The notes under the pieces were generated by a model. It made no database searches and was not told the origin of the DNA. It was given only the letters and a program-made list of their open reading frames with translations. The translations under genes were made by a program, and so were the position numbers. From Trachythela sp. YZ-2020 (Eukaryota; Cnidaria; Anthozoa; Malacalcyonacea; Clavulariidae): a stretch of DNA of 64,000 bases. Shown here one piece after another: positions 1 to 11,471 of the stretch. How positions within the stretch are numbered: the stretch's first letter is position 1; every line of letters starts with the position of its first letter. The stretch lies in NCBI GenBank assembly GCA_016169945.1, contig JADLSH010000114.1, positions 310,001 to 374,000 of the forward strand, read 5' to 3'.

Positions 1-405
1 ACTCTACTTCTATAGCTGCAGTTGTGAACAGGATAAAATCTCGATCAGTAAGAGGCCATGACATTATTACTCGGTTATACGGCAAATATCTGCCTCCATC
101 CAGATATTCCTCTAGTACTTCATTGTCAACGAAAGCTTTGTCCCATTTACGGCGAAACTCCATGTGTTTCGGGTTCGAAACTTCGATAAACTGTTGAACA
201 GACAAGGGTAGGTGATATTTGAACAGCACTTTGGTCGGTACTTCTTCATTCGGGAAAGTTTTGATCCAAAATGTTGACTTATTTTCCACCTTTTGTATTT
301 CACGCCAACCGCCTTTCTCTAGGTCGTCATGATACCATTTTGCTTGGGCTAACACTTTCTAGTGGAGAAAGATTTCGCATAGTCGATAGTTTCTTCAGCA
401 GACAT
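1..405 (-). CDS. START-domain lipid-transfer protein, first exon, frameshifted, runs off left edge
   Basis: Read on the minus strand, an ATG at 405-403 opens 17 codons (MSAEETIDYAKSFSTRK). After a one-base frame change near 355, the reading frame stays open to the left edge for about 118 codons. In the unshifted frame a TAG follows at 351-349. The second part carries START-domain features: the W-R-E-I-Q segment, FRRKWDKAFVDNEVLEE, and a W-P-L-T-D-R-D-F motif near the edge. START proteins bind a phospholipid or sterol in a helix-grip pocket. The PCTP/StARD10 branch looks closest, but I cannot fix the member. The frameshift is either a real lesion or a one-base sequence error in AAGTG. The gene is divergent from, and possibly nested in, the plus-strand SAMM50 gene. 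Confidence 0.72.
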
Positions 406-546
406 GATTAGCTTCGGGCCGGTTGTATAAATGTCTTCACTACATTTTAACTACCCGTTTTGTTGTTAAGTGGTAATTAACTCTAAAACGCGCGATTCTG
501 ATTTGTTAACTTTCGACAAGTTACTCCCTAGTTAACGTCGGAGTTA

Positions 547-677
547 GCGACGTCATCTTGCCAAGTTGGGCAAATACATTGGTAAAAACATTACCTCATC
601 CCAATGGGAATACTTGTCCCTAAGGTCATACTGTTGTTGCTCTATTGTGTTTGCGCCACTTGGCAAGATGGCGTCGC
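547..677. repeat. MITE-like inverted repeat with YY1-like motif
   Basis: Arms 547-567 and 656-677 are near-perfect inverted repeats (left arm GCGACGTCATCTTGCCAAG, right arm its complement with a G/A change). They enclose about 90 bp. The arm contains CAAGATGGCG, which resembles a YY1 site, and it lies about 250 bp upstream of the START-gene ATG. It could be a small MITE or paired promoter elements. I see no convincing target duplication. Confidence 0.4.
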
Positions 678-772
678 GAACCACGAAAAGGCGTATAATT
701 CCTTTAGTTTAGTTTTATAGTGACGTTCGTAGGCAATGCGATATTATATAAGTATGTGTTTTACTAATTAAT

Positions 773-1320
773 TAAAGCCTGTTTTTGACTTCAGCCGTAT
801 CATAGCGAAACGTACCGTATTTTAGCGAAACGTACCGTGGCCAAACACAAAGTATTATGCAAAAATGTTGTTGACACAAATGTTGTTGACACAGGACAAA
901 GACTGTGAAGTGTCATTCGCTGTCAAACGTACACTCTTTTAATTTCGCTTTAACACAAAATATGCTTGTGGGTATATGTAAAGCACCGAATCATGGATAA
1001 TGATGAGTTGAATATACCTTCCGAGGAACTTATTTTCCTTGGTGGCATTCTTCACATATATATATATACACGTGCTTGCGGTTGGTGCTCAGCAGCTGGA
1101 CTCTGTGGTTCGGTTGGTTGGAGCGCTGCACCGGAATCGCAGGACCGCAGGTTCGATTCCTGCCAGAGGGCCTAAGGTTGCATTTCTCGCAACTGCCCCT
1201 GGCTAAATGTATATAAATTTTCGTTCGAATATTCCATCCACAAACACCTTAGTTTTATCATAGGATAAAGAAAGGCGCACTTCATTTACACTAGAAGAAG
1301 AAGTGCTTACGTCTATGAAT
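773..1320 (+). repeat. Z repeat, diverged copy, interrupted by a SINE
   Basis: The stretch starting AAAGCCTGTTTTTGACTTC, with the duplicated motif TAGCGAAACGTACCGT and the later AATTTCGCTTTAACAC block, matches 30373-30660 and 40801-41100. A second matching block (AGGCGCACTTCATT, then AGTGCTTACGTC) at 1258-1315 matches 30965-31015. The middle is replaced by unrelated sequence that includes a tRNA-derived SINE. This copy is clearly older and more diverged than the two copies in the duplicated segment. Confidence 0.6.
1085..1255 (+). repeat. tRNA-derived SINE
   Basis: A tRNA-like head spans about 1098-1171. It has a box A-like stretch (TGTGGTTCGGTTGGTTGG), a weak anticodon arm, and a perfect box B GGTTCGATTCC at 1150-1160 enclosed by GCAGG/CCTGC T-stem arms. 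The acceptor stem is degenerate and an unrelated tail follows (GCATTTCTCGCAACTGCCCC, then an AT-rich run), so this is a polymerase III SINE rather than a functional tRNA. It sits inside the old Z copy. Confidence 0.6.
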
Positions 1321-1540
1321 ATGGTGCTTTTATCACAAAATGCACAATTCTTACACCTAACCGCCTAACTATTAGGACTTTTGTAATTTAAAACAGTCAA
1401 GAATTCATATAATTAAAGCAGGAAATTGGATTTCCATACTATTACCAGAATTTCTGTCTCTGTATTGATGGAAAGATCTGGTCCAGATTTTTTGAAAATC
1501 TGGCTAAAATGGACCTCCTTTTGATTTGATCCAAATTTTC

Positions 1541-1616
1541 CGGTCAGACCGGTCCTAAGCCTAAACGTTTTGTGTTCCATTTAACAATTTCATCGCAGAT
1601 CTGACCGGTCTGACCG
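1541..1616. repeat. 14-bp perfect inverted repeat
   Basis: CGGTCAGACCGGTC at 1541-1554 is the exact reverse complement of 1603-1616. The outer flanks (TGGAAAGATCTGG near 1469 and TTAATGGAAAGCGCC near 1619) suggest a decayed MITE of about 170 bp. I see no target duplication. Confidence 0.35.
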
Positions 1617-1779
1617 TGTTAATGGAAAGCGCCCTAGGATTCATATTATTTCCATTGTCAGTATTTTTAAAATATGAATACTGAGAGTCTGAGGCATCAG
1701 TGTGATATATTTCTTTGCTTGTACTAAACGAAATCACTTGGAACAAGCAGAGTGTATTTATTTCTAGTACAGCGCGCAT

Positions 1780-2571
1780 TAATCATGCTAAATGCCTCAA
1801 ACTTTCATCATTTCGTTTGATGAGAGCAAAGATATAAGCAATCTGCTTACGATTATTGTTAACATGCCATGGGTATACCAGGCGGAGATAAACCAGATTT
1901 CGGCTATATGCTCTAGAAAGTAACTTTTTCTCAGAAGTAACATTGTGTTAGAGATACTTTAAACACCTCTCGAATTTAAGCAATAATATTTACCCCCTGG
2001 AAGTACCTCCTCTTACCATTCAGAATGACAGGACCGTTAGAGAGAAAGTGGAGTTGATATTTTACCTGTTTCAAGAAGCTTATGGTTTCTGTGCACAAAA
2101 TTGCAGGCGTTTTGGGGTGCGTTTTGGGGGTTTCTGTGCAGGCGTTTTGGGGGTTGGGGAGCCTGAAGAATAAATGACTGGTGCATGCTGTTCTGAGTTC
2201 TAGTTAGAGGGACGGAGCTGAATGCCGCTCCTCGTTTAGCAGAAAGGACATGGGAACGAGATTGCAGCGCTGATACTTAATAGAAGATTATTATATACAG
2301 CAATTTCAATTAAGATTGTCACAAGCAATAGTCAAATGTAGAGTCCAAGCGCGAAGAGTAGATTGGAATGAGGTATCTTATAGGCTAAATTTATTATAAT
2401 CGCCTTGTCGTATAAATATATTTACAAGTAAGTAATACAGCTCTTTAAATCAATCGTTATTATATATCCATCAGTATTCCCATCTTGCTATTCACCCTTG
2501 GATTCTACATTTGAATATATATTGACTGTGACAACCTTAATTGAAATAGCTGTATATTGTTCTTATTTCAG
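1780..2571. other. No gene seen; presumed SAMM50 intron
   Basis: No exon of the SAM50 N-terminal POTRA region is recognisable here. A G-rich imperfect duplication of GCAGGCGTTTTGGGG lies at 2104-2158. The stretch ends with a polypyrimidine tract and TTTCAG at 2571, the acceptor of the first SAMM50 exon seen. Confidence 0.5.
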
Positions 2572-5500
2572 GTATTTTCCATGACCGCCAAGGCAGGATT
2601 TCTCAAATCATTTTCTGAAAAATCACATATAAACGACAGGTTAGTTATAGTTACTGTATGGATAATAAAAAGAGTGGATAGAACTCTTGATGGCAAAAGC
2701 ATTCATAAGCTTAAGGCAGTTTTCCATTACAGCCCCTTTGCCCGTGCGGGAAGAGTGACCTATTCGAGTCACGTGAATAATCAGTGGCATGGGCACGCCA
2801 AGAAAGTTCATTGTAATTTCTTAGTTGCAAAAAAGCTGCGGTATGCGGGTACCACACGTGAGGAAGGTTACTGGCATTGAGGAAGGTTGAAAGTAAAACA
2901 CTGAATAAAACATTGCAAAGTTAAAATAGCAGCAACAGTCAGCACTCAGTCAGACTATAGCAGTACTGCAATGGCCAACTGGCAAACCTATACCCAGGTA
3001 AAAGCCTGCAGGTCGGAACATTTCCAGTTATTTTGAGGAAGGTTGGGAAAACCCAAAATCCTACCCGGATGAAGGTTGAAAACGTTTTGAAACTCTGTGT
3101 AGTTTAACTTTCATGCATGTTCGCGAGCAGTAAAGTGAACAAAAAATTCTCACGCTAGACACCTACAGTGCAAGTTGAAATATGTTCGCTCTTCTCGTAA
3201 TGGAAAACAGCTTTAATCATCAAATAACAAACACCCGAACAATGGCAAATGTATTTTATGTGAATGTGTTTTGATATTGTCCAATTTTTATAGGCCAATT
3301 TGTTACATGTGCGGTATGTACTGATTTTTATCGGTCCCTCTAACCAATCAGCATTGACAATGTTTGATCATCATATATGTAATCATGTTTATCGCCGGCC
3401 CTACTCAAATTCATAATCATTCTTGATGACTGACGGACTCGCGCGCCATATACCGATTGATATCGGCATGTTAACCAATGAAAATCGGCCAGTTTAATGA
3501 GAAAATGTACAATCAAAAAGTCACAAAATGTTCAAATAACAAAAATTTAGTGTATACGTCCACCCATTTCCAAATGAATCTGAATGTAAATTTCCGGACG
3601 GAAATTAGAGCCGTGGGGGAATGGCATACTGCTTTGTTTTAATGGACAACTGCGTCTTTCCTACAGATACAGGATATTTTTGGCGAGAAATTAAGAACCC
3701 CCTCGCTAAAAAAATAGAAAAATGCTGCAAAACCTTTCCCATTGGCAGACGTTTTTGCTTGAAAAATTGTTGGGTTGATAGAGACTAGAACGCTTCAAAC
3801 ATTCCGTGGAACGAAGCAGTCATTTGCATACGAATTACTTTGTCGTCCATCCAAACTCTGTTTATCGTCTTTATATAGAGTTAGTTTTACCCCATCACAT
3901 TGTTATCCATCTTGATTCTTTTAGATTTTTCCTTGGTGGACCGCTATCTATAAGAGGTTTTAAAATTTATGGAATTGGCCCAAGGCAACAGAGTAAGTTC
4001 AGTTTGCATTGTTTAGGGGCTGTTTTTATGGAGGCTAGCCAGCCCGGGTACCCGAGCTAGCACGCTTTCGCGAGACGAATTTCACCCGTGTTTACATGAG
4101 ACTGATCAGACGGCCTGGCTCGCCAAAACAAAGCATCCGGGCTAAATTGAATAATATAGACAAATCTTCCCACAAACATGAAATCATACTTTCGGAAAGA
4201 GGTTTTGCCGTTATAACTCACAGAAACGATCACAGAGACCTTCTAAGATCGAAATCTGCCGAGAAATTTCTTTAGCAACAATATATTCGCGTAAACACAG
4301 CATTTATTCTCATCCCGGGTAGGCGAACCAACTTGGGTCATTGTGTTTATATGGAAAATTCCAGCCCGCTTGAGCGAGATCTCGGGTCAGTCGATGCGGG
4401 ATCTCGCTTAGGCGAGCCAGCTCGGTTTCCATATAAACGCATGCAAGATGAAATTTAATAGGAAATAATAGCAAACGTGGGAATTCACCAAAATCGGGCC
4501 AGTTCGGGTACCCAGGCTAGCTCGCCCCATATAAACATTCCCTTAGTAAAACGGTCAACAGAATAATTATTCTGACTGTACAATGTCCTTTTACTCCTGA
4601 AGAAACTACAGACTAAAATTTCATGTTTTATTTGGCATCCTTTTTATTAAATTAGGAAAACTACTTATACTTCGATTTCGGTTCTTCCTGTCATGTCAAA
4701 GATATTGGAGAAGGCTGTTAAAAATCAACTTGTTGAATTTTTGGGGAGTAATAAGTTGTTTTCCAAGTATCAATGTGGCTTTCGTGGGGGGCACTCTACT
4801 CAATCGGCTATTACGCTTTTAACAGACTCAATTAGAAGAAATATGGACAGAGGCCTTGTTACAGGTGCCATTTTTGTGGATTTCAGAAAGGCGTTTGACA
4901 CGATAAACCATGTAAAGTTACTTGATAAACTGAGGCTCTTTGGTATCTGTAATGAAGAACATAACTGGATGAGAGATTACCTCTCTTCCCGCAAGCAGTC
5001 TGTGTCATTAGGTTGTGTACTTTCCGACCCACAACCGGTTTTATCTGGTGTGCCCCAGGGGTCTATCCTGGGACCGCTATTGTTTTCCCTGTATGTAACC
5101 GATTTACCAAACTGCATTCGAAGTGCCAACATATTGATGTATGCTGACGATACCGTAATCTATTATGGTGCTTCTAGCTCTGCACAGTTGATTTCGGTCC
5201 TGAACTCGGAGTTATCCCATCATGTTTATACATTCTGGGAAAACGGAGTATGTGATATTTGGCACTGCACAAAAGCTACATTAAAGTAACTTAAAGGATG
5301 ATAATTGTGATGTTTTATTGAGTGATCAGAAGCTGAAGCGGAAGCCCTTTTATAAGTACCTCGGAGTGTGCTTGGATGAGTCACTAACTTTCAAGGAGCA
5401 CACAATTAAATTATTTGACAAAGTTACTGGCCAATTAAGTATTCTAAATAGGATTAGAAATAATCTTACTACTTATGCAGCAGAAATGGTATTTAAGGCA

Positions 5501-8500
5501 ATGATTTTGCCTAAATTGGACTATTGCGACTATGTATGGAATATGTTACCACCAAGTAAGCTTTATAGGTTGGAACGACTTCAAATTAGGGCAGCGAGAA
5601 TAATTCTGAGGAAACAAGATCTATCGCATGAACAATTGCTTCAGCAATTGGGCTGGAAAACCCTGATTTCTCGCGGCAATATTCATAAGCTTACATTCGT
5701 TTATAAATGTCTTAAATCTGAAGGACCAGAATTTTTCCGAGACTACTATAGTATTTCTCATCACCCCTATGCCACTCGCAGAAATGGTATTGATGTGACT
5801 CTTCCAAAAGTTAAAACTGAGGCAGCAAAAAAAGGGGTGTTTTTATTTAGGAGCAAAGCAATTTAATGATTTACCAGATGATCTAAAAATAACACCTTCT
5901 TTATTGGTGTTTAAGTCCAAGTTGCGAAACATTTTTATATGATGATATTGTAGTGTTTCAATGTTATCATTTGTTAGATTTTCTAAATGTGTAAATAATT
6001 AGTTATATTAGATTTAAATATTTGTTGTATTTGGTAGCGTTAGCTGAAGGGTTTACCCTGGCAAAATAAGATTAATAATAAAATACTTATACTACTTAGA
6101 GAAAAGAGCTATGTCCATCATAATGTGAGTAGTAGATTACTTTGATGCACTCAAACGTCTAGGTATCAAACCTATGGAAGAACACCGTGAACACCGTTTC
6201 AGTCTGTAATGTCTGATCGAAACCATAAAATTCATAACCTATTACCAGCAACGCACGACTCAAGTTACAGTTTAAGACAAGAAAATTAATTTAACATTCC
6301 TATAACTCATACTAATAGACCAAAAAACTGTGTTAACCTTGCTATGTGTAATAAGTTAATTATAGTTGATTTGTAAATAGGTACTACATTTAAATTTTTG
6401 GATTTATCACATTTTATTTGTAATATTCATCTATTAAATTTTATTGTAAATAATTACGTATTTCAGCCGTAAGGCTGCAAGGTAATTTGATTAAAAATCT
6501 ATTCTATTCTATAATTATTACCTTCATAGTTATGTTTTCACATCGGTTTGTTTGTTCGTTATTGGGTCTCCATTATTACCTTGCAGCTCCATTATGAAAA
6601 ATTGGATTGATATGCTTTGATTTTGTGTGGGGAAAACACTATGATTATATATTTGGTGTGGTGTATTCCACTAAAGAGAATTCAAAATGTATTTATCGCT
6701 TTGCAAACCTAACTATAAAAACCTTATATATTTCCTTCTGTTTGTGCAGATGATTCGTTAGGTGGAGATATGTACTGGTCATTAGGTCTTCATCTCTATA
6801 CACCTCTACCATTTCGACCTGGTGGCTTCGCTGAAAGATTTCGTACTCATATTTTTGCAACTGCTGGGAATCTTACACAATTTACTGAAGGTACAGTATC
6901 GTAAACGTTTAATAAATGCCCAGTCTCTAATAAACGCTCTATATCTAATAGACGCCCATTTAAGCTAGAATTCTCTAATAGTCACCCCTCTCTATTTAAA
7001 ATAACTCCCTTTATCAGATAAACGCACCCTCCCTACGTTTATTAGATCATTTACCGTATGATTTTCCTAAATCATGTTCCATTTCTCTTCGTGATTTTCT
7101 ACCCAATAATAAACATGAAAAATTTCTGAATTCTAATTCGCTGAGAGCAGTGCAATATTAATGCAGCGTAGTAATCCTGACGATAATCGATCTGTCGCAC
7201 TGATCTGGAAATAATACTGGATTTAGTGTCTATTGTGTTAAAAATTAAGCCGAAAGTCATGACGGATTTCTGTTGTCTAGCAATATTTAACTGGCTCCAT
7301 TTCCTGTACCAGTGAACAATAGGTTTTTTTCAGATCAGTGATCTATCGATATTTTTCATTCGGGATGGTCTTCTCAGCAGTATTAATCAGCTATATTGGT
7401 TTTGAAACTGTGCACACCCAGATGTTTGTTGAATGTCGACTTTATGAGCTTATATTTAGGGCTAGAATATATTGCTTCGTGCCGAATAATACATCAGAAT
7501 ATTGTTAAAGAGCTCAGAACGTCATCTTACTTTGGACGGCACATATTCGTTCTGCAATAATGATTTAGATATTGCACTGCGTTTTTTACATTCATTGCAT
7601 TTTGACGTAGAAACTCCATAAAGTCTGGTTTTCAGTTGTTCGTATCTGTCCTGAACAACTCGTATTCGACGATGTGAAATAGTCTGGATCCATCTTGTAT
7701 TTTGTGTCCTCTGTGCAAAATCAGTCTTTTCTGACTGTAGAGCAGTTCACTGTTGTTACGATATATCGACACTCTATTACATCGGTCACTTTGATATGTT
7801 CTCGACAGTTACGACTAAATCATCCATAGAAATTTTTATACGGATTCACTTTTATCTGATAACCCTTTAATGACCATGAATATATTTAAAAAGCAATACA
7901 TTTAAATAGTACTTAAAAAACTCATTAATAATTCTTGAGGAAAAGACAAAGGAAATCACTACCGTGTCAGTGGTTTTATATGTGATAAAAAATCATGTTA
8001 ATTTACATAAACTTTAGCTTTGATTTTCTCGGCTTAGACAATGTTTATTTTTAAAATTACTTCGCCAATGAACTCATAACATGGGTCGTTTTTAAGCCAT
8101 TTAAAACACTCGCAGTTCGTGCTTTATCAGATATAAAACACTCGTGCTGCGCACTCGTGTTTTATATCTGATAAAGCACTCCTGCTCGTGTTTTAAATAG
8201 TACTTACCCAATTTAATTATAAAATTTGGAACAATCCTAGATAAACCTTGGAAAAAGCGAATGGAATCTTTAGGTGAAAACGTTCGATGGTCTTACGGAG
8301 CAGGGCTCGTGTTGCTAGCAGGGATAGCACGGTTTGAGCTAAACTACTGCATTTTAGGATGGAATTCTCTTACTGACAGGTAAATATATATAAGGTAGAT
8401 GTTTCTGTGCAGCACAGTCCACCAAGGAAATTCTTGGGAAAAGATATGCATTATTCCCATGAGTTTTGAACAGAAGATTTATTAGGAATTGTATTGTGTT

Positions 8501-9001
8501 GGCTTACTTCCGGGTCCAATGTTGACAAGTCCCTGTTTTTCGCCCTCCATCGCGTGCTACGTCATGTCATTTGCACTATAGTGGATCAGGGCATAGTCAA
8601 TAGAATAAACAAGGTTAGGAACTCAATTGAAATAGAAAATAAGTCACTATATAATTATGTTGGTTTACGTTGCGAAATTATGGTCCTTTCATCGTCACGT
8701 CATGATTGTGTATGACATATTTTCGCCATATTTCTGCATAAGCCTACACAAAGACATACTTGATAATAAGTTACATATTTGTATTTCCATCGAGGTTCCA
8801 AGCCTTGTATTCTATTAACTATGGTCAGAGTTATACAGCAAGGATTTGGAGCATGTCTACCTTCTGTATGTCAGACGAGTTTGGATCCGACCTTAAATTT
8901 CCTTAGTTTTTCATACCACCAATTTGTCATAAAATTCTACCTTGTCTTTCTTTAGTATCAACCCTGGTCTACAGTTTGGTGTTGGTATCAATGATTTATA
9001 G
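2572..9001 (+). CDS. SAMM50: SAM50 (SAMM50) 3' half, five exons E1-E5
   Basis: SAM50 is the Omp85-family beta-barrel core of the mitochondrial outer-membrane sorting and assembly machinery. Exons by splice sites and phase: 2572-2639, 3925-3992, 6750-6890, 8241-8379 and 8956-9001 (stop 8999-9001). Joined, they give about 153 residues matching the C-terminal half of the barrel: [68 protein letters not shown] and QFGVGINDL. Intron phases agree at every junction. Exons for the POTRA domain and the first strands are not in the window: they lie upstream of base 1 or are lost. Oddities: two or three residues are missing after FRPG and after GLVLL compared with animal SAM50. The last residues are NDL where family members usually end in an aromatic-containing signal. 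Large introns hold a Harbinger MITE and two LINE fragments. Confidence 0.85.
2640..3924 (+). other. SAMM50 intron without other features
   Basis: The intron lies between a GTTAGT donor at 2640 and a TTTTAG acceptor at 3924. I see no repeat structure or coding segment. The open frame that runs on past 2639 is simply intron read-through of exon E1. Confidence 0.55.
4016..4542. mobile_element. PIF/Harbinger-like MITE, TSD TTA
   Basis: The 527-bp element has matching ends: left AGGGGCTGTTTTTATGG..., right the complement of ...AGGGAATGTTTATATGG. Both ends continue into GCTAGCC.GGGTACCCGA. It is flanked by TTA at 4013-4015 and 4543-4545. There is no coding capacity. The interior has several GGCGAGCC/GGCTCGCC palindromic patches. 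It lies in a SAMM50 intron 24 bp after exon E2, and its GGGCCTGTTTATATGG-type end recurs in other MITEs of this window. Confidence 0.7.
4650..6090 (+). pseudogene. 5'-truncated LINE (CR1/L2-like) reverse transcriptase
   Basis: The reverse transcriptase starts at [15 protein letters not shown] (about 4677) and runs through [27 protein letters not shown] and the catalytic YADDT (about 5140). It is then disrupted: the frame shifts near 5235, a stop follows KLH at about 5285, and the frame is regained at 5318 ([17 protein letters not shown]). It stays open to 5866, with one more frame change before the terminal segment ending at 5942. A 3' UTR ends in AT-rich repeats near 6090. The 5' truncation is typical of target-primed retrotransposition. 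It is inserted in the SAMM50 intron in the sense orientation. Confidence 0.8.
6100..6520 (+). pseudogene. Second LINE 3'-end fragment
   Basis: This is the decayed C-terminal end of another non-LTR ORF, with a segment reading like [16 protein letters not shown] and a stop. A 3' UTR carries TTTCAGCCGTAAGGCTGCAAG and a TATTCTATTCTAT tail near 6500, a common LINE 3' end pattern. It is too short to classify further. Confidence 0.5.
7902..8206. mobile_element. Insertion with 14-bp direct repeats and terminal palindrome
   Basis: Copy 2 reads straight through TTTAAATAGTACTTACCC at about 35050. Copy 1 has TTAAATAGTACTTA at both 7902-7915 and 8193-8206, with about 277 bp between them. The right part of the insert (about 8101-8195) is a palindrome built on AAAACACTCG and TTTATCAGATATAAA. 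The long target duplication fits retroposition or a recombinase-type event better than a standard cut-and-paste element. Confidence 0.55.
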
Positions 9002-9498
9002 CGAGATTATATTTACTAGATATATTTGAAATATATTATGTTATATTTTTTGTACAATATATTGCGAGAGAGGACTGTAATGTGTATAATGAATTTATGA
9101 TAAGCCAGATTTCTTTATCTAAAGCCAGGCGCACACGCTACGATATTAGTCGGTCATTGTATGGTTTAGGTGCATGGTATTTAACGAAGCCAAGGCAGAG
9201 GAATGAGAATAATTAGCCCACAGATCATACCACTGACTATTTTTCGTTTTAACAAGCGTCTAAAGCATATAGTCGGCCGTTTGAAATCATGAAAAGGCTA
9301 GCTGGTGTAGGTGCAACCTGTTTCCCAGGGTTTCGCCTCCGTCACGCCCCCCTAACAGCTGCTCCGGCGAAACGTTGTTACCGTCTGGTAATGTGACATC
9401 CCGCAGAATTTGGGATGTAGAATAATTTGACGTTAGGATGGATGGGTAGAGTTATGAGTAGTGCATATTAATTAACTTATACGATTTACTTTCCTATA

Positions 9499-10276
9499 CA
9501 GGGTGTATCAAAAAAAACTGAACAAAATTGAAATTGCTCTCAATTTCGCGAAGCGGCTCCAGGTACGAAGTTTTTTAGTAATATATATTGTTTGGGTATT
9601 TATAATGTAGAATAAACTAAAAAATTCTGAAAGTTACATTTTTCAAAACCAGGGAGTCTTGTCCAACAGATCAAAAATGGCTTGCGCACGAAATTTGAAT
9701 GCTTAAAAGTTATTTTGAATTAGTGGGTGGAAAATGTGTTGGGTGTTGCATTGCTGTTCAAAATTTCAGAAAATTTGCTTAGGTGTAAGCCCTTCAAAAC
9801 GTCACGCAAACTTTCATTTTTAAGAAAAAATCAGCTTTTGCATGCTTAATTTACCCATTTACCTAATTTGCATATTGTCTAGACAATTTGCATATGTCTA
9901 GACAATATGCAAATTAGGTAAAGGCGTAAATTAAGCATGCAAAGCTGATTTTTCTTAAAATGAAAGTTTGCGTGTGACGTTTTGAAGGGCTTACACCTAA
10001 GCAAATTTTCTGAAATTTTGAACAGCAATGCAACACTCCAACACATTTTCCACCCACTAATTCAAAATAACTTTAAGCATTCAAATTTCAAAGTGCTATT
10101 TTTGATCTGTTGACAAGACACCTGGTTTTGAAAAATGTAACTTTCAGAATTTTTTTAGTTTATTCTACATTATAAATACCCAAACAATATATATCAATAA
10201 AAAACTTCGTACCTGGAGCCGCTTCGCGAAGTTAAGAGCAATTTCAATTTTGTTCAGTTTTTTATGATACACCCTG
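9499..10276. mobile_element. Palindromic MITE, mariner-like, TA target
   Basis: The 778-bp element is almost a single perfect hairpin with arms of about 380 bp and its centre near 9878. The ends are CAGGGTGTATCAAAAAAA and its complement. It is flanked by TA (9497-9498, 10277-10278). Copy 2 of the duplication has the empty site TTTCCTATATATCGAACG at about 36373. There is no ORF of note. Two copy-and-complement arms with a TA target fit the Tc1/mariner group. Confidence 0.85.
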
Positions 10277-10279
10277 TAT

Positions 10280-10764
10280 ATCGAACGTACGGTGCCAGTG
10301 TGGTTAGAGTATAACGAAGATTAACTACCTGAAAAATAGAATAAGAACTTCGACGTTCGTTTCGAGCCAAGGCACGATTCTTTTTCATTTATTAATGACC
10401 CAAAGTCAGTTTGTATGAAAAATTCAGTTTGTAAAATCATTCAAGCTTGATAATGTGTGAAATTTTTACAGCATAATATTTATAGTTAACGAAATTGATA
10501 CAATCGTTGTCGCGTTTGTATCGGTCTAAAAATGTGTGATGGAATTGTATTGGTAAACAACTACAGCAAGACGATTCCGTGCCGCATGACCGCATCTTTA
10601 ATCTTTATATGTGTAGTCTGTAGACGATAATATGCGAGAAAGCTTATTTTATTAATAATAATTCCAAGGATATAAAACTAATGACAAAAACACCGTCGTT
10701 CGATGTAGCGTCCTTTAGACGGATCTTTTAAATGGTAGTGATTCGTTTACCATGCTGTAGCAGA
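10280..10764. other. No gene seen
   Basis: Unique AT-rich sequence shared with copy 2 at 36385-36860. It lies between the SAMM50 3' end and the LINE 3' tail, and no feature is recognised in it. Confidence 0.5.
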
Positions 10765-11471
10765 TATTAATAATAATTTAAGTTTATTAAACTCTCTCGC
10801 AGTTTGTAAACTAGATTTGACCTATCAATAAGAAAGGGTGATAAAAGGAAAAACTATTTATATACAACGTTTCAAACCTATAAACTATACATTACAGTTA
10901 TTTAAATATCTGCATAAAACTATATCTATGAAAAGTTAATAGTATTTAAAGGTAAAAAAGTAACCACATAACTTTGTTCGACAGTACGATTTATCATTAA
11001 AAAGATAAAAGTTTCGACTGTTGTTGTTTCGCAAGTTATAGTCATGTTCTCTATCACATGGATGAGGTAATGTATTTAATAGGAGATTTGGGGTTTTAAT
11101 TTTGTCCATATCTTGTTTACATAATTGCTCTCGTCTTGTCTGTAGTTTTTCCACGTTGAACAGTTTTAAAAGTTCATCATAGTTTTCTTCTCCAGATTTA
11201 ATAATTTTCAGAGCTCTTTTTTGACCGATTCAATTTTATGTGAAAGATATTCAGGTATAGCCTGCCAAACCGGTACCGCATATCTTATAGTTGCAAGATA
11301 AACTTTTAACATATTGTCTGTTTCAACACCAGCTTTATGTATAGTATACGCAATGAGTGTAATCTTTTACAAGCTTTTCCATATGTGTAAGCAACATGTT
11401 CATTCCATTTTAGGTCGTCTGTTAAAATAACTCCAGGAAGTTTATATTTCTTTACTTTTTCAATAGTATTA
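10765..11471 (-). pseudogene. LINE reverse-transcriptase C-terminal part, copy 1 (3' piece)
   Basis: The minus strand reads KYKLPGVILTDDLKWNEHV, then frameshifted thumb sequence, then EKLQTRREQLCKQ to CGYFFTFKYY and a stop at 10936. A 3' tail with ATTATTATTAAT ends near 10765. It is the continuation of 18369-18870, split by a 6.9-kb insertion, and corresponds to the unbroken copy at 36861-38070. Confidence 0.75.

Noticed and set aside
1098..1171. Functional tRNA gene
   Set aside because: Acceptor and anticodon stems are degenerate and a long unrelated tail follows; it fits a SINE head.
2557..2880. 107-codon open frame on the plus strand
   Set aside because: Only 2572-2639 is real (SAMM50 exon E1). 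A GTTAGT donor follows and the rest is intron read-through.
8494..8715. 73-codon ORF conserved between the two duplicated copies (also 35350-35571)
   Set aside because: It lies in the SAMM50 E4-E5 intron. The conservation is explained by the recent duplication and no domain is recognisable.
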